From a virus, in the IMG/VR virus record IMGVR_UViG_3300047564_000517, positions 1-21,020 of that record: 21,020 nucleotides of DNA, one strand, 5' to 3'. The notes under the pieces are model-generated. The model was not told the DNA's origin and did no database searches. It saw nothing but the letters and a program-made list of their open reading frames with translations. Shown here piece after piece: positions 19,680-21,020 of this stretch. A program made the position numbers and the translations under genes. Every line of letters starts with the position of its first letter. Positions within the stretch are counted from its first letter, which is position 1.

Positions 19680-20378
19680 ATGGAACCCATAGAATTCATC
19701 AACAATCATCTAAAGTATAACTCACCCATTAATGGTCCAAAAAACTTTAAACTATACCCCTTTCAAGAAGAACTAGTAAATAAGTTTCACAATAGACAAA
19801 ACAATATTTTTTGTAGCTCTCGTCAAAGTGGAAAAACTATTGTACCTCTTTATTATCTGCTTCATCAAGCTCTATTCAATCCAGAGTCAAACATTCTGAT
19901 TTTGAGTAATAAAAGCTCTATATCCTCATCACACATTGATACTATTCAGTATGCGACTAAAGGTATTGTAGAGCCCTGGCCTATGAATCCTCCATCAAGA
20001 ACTTCTAACACACTAAGGTTTCATAATGGCTCAACGATTCATTCGGATTCATCTGTAAATCCTGCCTCTCTAACTGGCAGACTTTATACTCACATTTTCC
20101 TTGATGAGTTTGCTTTTCTCCATTATGAGGAAGCTAATGAAGTCTGGAATCGTTTATATTACTTGTACTCAGATGCAAAAGTTATTATTGGTAGCACTAA
20201 GAATGATGGAAGTTTTTTCAATGAACTTCTGATAAGTTCAGCCCAAGGTTATGCAAAACTTTTTGCCAGTGTTTATGATTGGTACTTTGTTCCTGGTAGA
20301 GATAAAAAGTGGAAAGAACAAACTATCAATATGATTGGTTCTGATGCATTTGATCGTGAGTATCAAATGTCCCTATGA
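19680..20378 (+). CDS. Terminase large-subunit ATPase domain only (gp17-like, truncated)
   Basis: This 232-aa protein matches the packaging ATPase of T4-like terminases: an adenine-binding-type YPFQEELVNKF at about 27-37, Walker A SSRQSGKT at 46-53 (T4 SRQLGKT), Walker B IFLDEFAF at about 138-145 with the catalytic Glu, and coupling motif IIGSTKND at about 168-175. It ends DREYQMSL, where T4 gp17 continues as EHTAAFEGT into the nuclease domain, which is wholly absent. The N-terminal region before the ATPase is also shorter than in T4. It is the only plus-strand gene, and its last codon and stop overlap the 3' end of the convergent 20373-20750 gene by 6 nt. It could be a decayed gp17 copy or a free-standing ATPase. 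The full-length gp17 is presumably elsewhere. Confidence 0.85.
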   Translation: MEPIEFINNHLKYNSPINGPKNFKLYPFQEELVNKFHNRQNNIFCSSRQSGKTIVPLYYLLHQALFNPESNILILSNKSSISSSHIDTIQYATKGIVEPWPMNPPSRTSNTLRFHNGSTIHSDSSVNPASLTGRLYTHIFLDEFAFLHYEEANEVWNRLYYLYSDAKVIIGSTKNDGSFFNELLISSAQGYAKLFASVYDWYFVPGRDKKWKEQTINMIGSDAFDREYQMSL

Positions 20379-20750
20379 GTCTCTCCAAATCTTTTCCAAC
20401 AACTCCTTTGCATCGCGAACATTCGCCAAGTATCCCATCTTTCTTGAAACACTAGGTCTTCTTTGCTTAAAATCATCAGCCTTTCTCAAATAAGACTGAT
20501 ATAACATAATCATCTCAACATCAGTATTTTCTGTCATTGTCACAACATCCTCCATACTGATAATAAACATATCATCAGTAGTTGTCTTCATCCAGGGTTC
20601 AATTTTATACCCTTTACCTTCATAAGTCTCAATCTTGATTGGATTGGTCACCATCAAGTTCAAGACTCCGTTATCCTCATCAGCCATTACCCGAGCAAAA
20701 ATCTCCTCACCAGTTCTAAGTTTTATTGACGCATAAAAATCTTCTTCCAT
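20373..20750 (-). CDS. Sm-like small beta-barrel protein, copy 3 (next to uvsW)
   Basis: This 125-aa protein begins MEEDFYASIKLRTGEEIFAR, has NPIKIETYEGKGYKIEPWM, MFIISMEDVVTMTE and a helical C-terminus (IMLYQSYLRKADDFKQ to AKELLEKIWRDS). IKLRTGEEIxAxV, NPxxxE, a conserved Trp and VVTMT correspond to the two Sm-like proteins beside gp43. The C-terminal helix pair is extra. The ATG follows the uvsW stop directly (TGAATG) and GGAGG in the uvsW end is its Shine-Dalgarno. The stop overlaps the convergent terminase-like gene. RNA or DNA binding is an inference from the fold pattern. Confidence 0.78.
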   Translation of the reverse strand: MEEDFYASIKLRTGEEIFARVMADEDNGVLNLMVTNPIKIETYEGKGYKIEPWMKTTTDDMFIISMEDVVTMTENTDVEMIMLYQSYLRKADDFKQRRPSVSRKMGYLANVRDAKELLEKIWRDS

Positions 20751-21020
20751 TCAGTCCTCCATATTCACTGGTGTTATTTCGTAGTTAAAATCTTCTTCAG
20801 TATAAATCTTGACTCTCTCAATAAAGTGATTCAGGGTATAGTTCTTTTTGGAACCATTCGTACAATCATCCGCAATGTCATAAAGAGTAGCCTTATCTTT
20901 AGTACTACTTTTTCTCAAGACCCTACCAATAGACTGAAGATTGCGAATCCTTGATTTGCTCGGTGATGCAAAGATTACATTGTGTAGATTCTTGATTGAG
21001 ATGCCAGTACTAAAGACACC
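20751..21020 (-). CDS. uvsW: UvsW helicase, C-terminal 89 residues
   Basis: UvsW is an SF2 RNA-DNA/branched-DNA helicase that unwinds R-loops and processes recombination forks in T4-like phages. The gene is cut by the right edge, leaving the end of the second RecA-like domain: motif V GVFSTGISIKNLHNVIFASP and motif VI LQSIGRVLRKSS, with the two conserved arginines. It continues as DKATLYDIADDCTNG and NYTLNHFIERVKIYTEEDF, matching the T4 UvsW end. It is followed without a gap by the Sm-like gene. Only the C-terminal part is seen, so completeness cannot be judged. Confidence 0.92.
   Translation of the reverse strand, partial: GVFSTGISIKNLHNVIFASPSKSRIRNLQSIGRVLRKSSTKDKATLYDIADDCTNGSKKNYTLNHFIERVKIYTEEDFNYEITPVNMED

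Overview
The window is a stretch of the DNA replication, recombination and late-transcription core of a T4-like cyanophage (cyanomyovirus type, probably infecting Synechococcus or a relative). The evidence is the T4 core set (UvsW, gp55, gp47, gp46, gp45, gp44, gp62, RegA, gp43, UvsX, gp41) in cyanophage order, mixed with genes typical of cyanophages: Hsp20, MazG, a DUF3110-like protein, a DUF3310-like protein and a KA-rich virion-type protein. Nearly everything lies on the minus strand with 1-4 nt overlaps, so transcription reads from right to left.

Layout from right to left: (a) the 3' end of uvsW plus a small Sm-like protein (20373-21020); (b) an accessory island (18349-20378) with a methyltransferase-like gene on the minus strand, a 464-nt gene-free segment holding CTAG-rich repeats, a perfect three-way-junction fold and three sigma70-type promoters, and a plus-strand terminase-like ATPase that stops where the nuclease domain should begin; (c) late sigma factor gp55, gp47, a DUF3110-like gene, a small membrane-type ORF, gp46 with an intein and a small basic ORF, ended by a hairpin terminator (13957-18374); (d) a virion-type gene with a late promoter and its own terminator (12538-13952); (e) a DUF3310-like gene, gp45, a SLOG-type protein, gp44, an unknown protein, gp62, RegA and Hsp20 (8225-12506); (f) an unknown protein, two Sm-like proteins, DNA polymerase split into two cistrons, a 38-aa ORF, UvsX with an intein, gp41, MazG and two small ORFs (936-8237); (g) two genes preceded by late-type boxes whose N-termini resemble T4 capsid-targeting peptides, one of them an HExxH metallopeptidase-like protein (1-940).

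Together the genes encode the replisome (polymerase, clamp, clamp loader, helicase), the recombination machinery that primes T4-type replication (UvsX, UvsW, gp46/47) and the switch to late transcription (gp55, RegA). Seven sigma70-type promoters, all with an exact 17-bp spacer, organise the early/middle units, and AATAAATA-type boxes precede the virion-type genes. The most unusual items are the island with the structured element and the truncated terminase, the polymerase split inside the fingers domain, two mini-inteins placed at the same Walker A position in two different ATPases, and three Sm-like paralogues. No tRNA, rRNA, CRISPR array or insertion sequence was seen.
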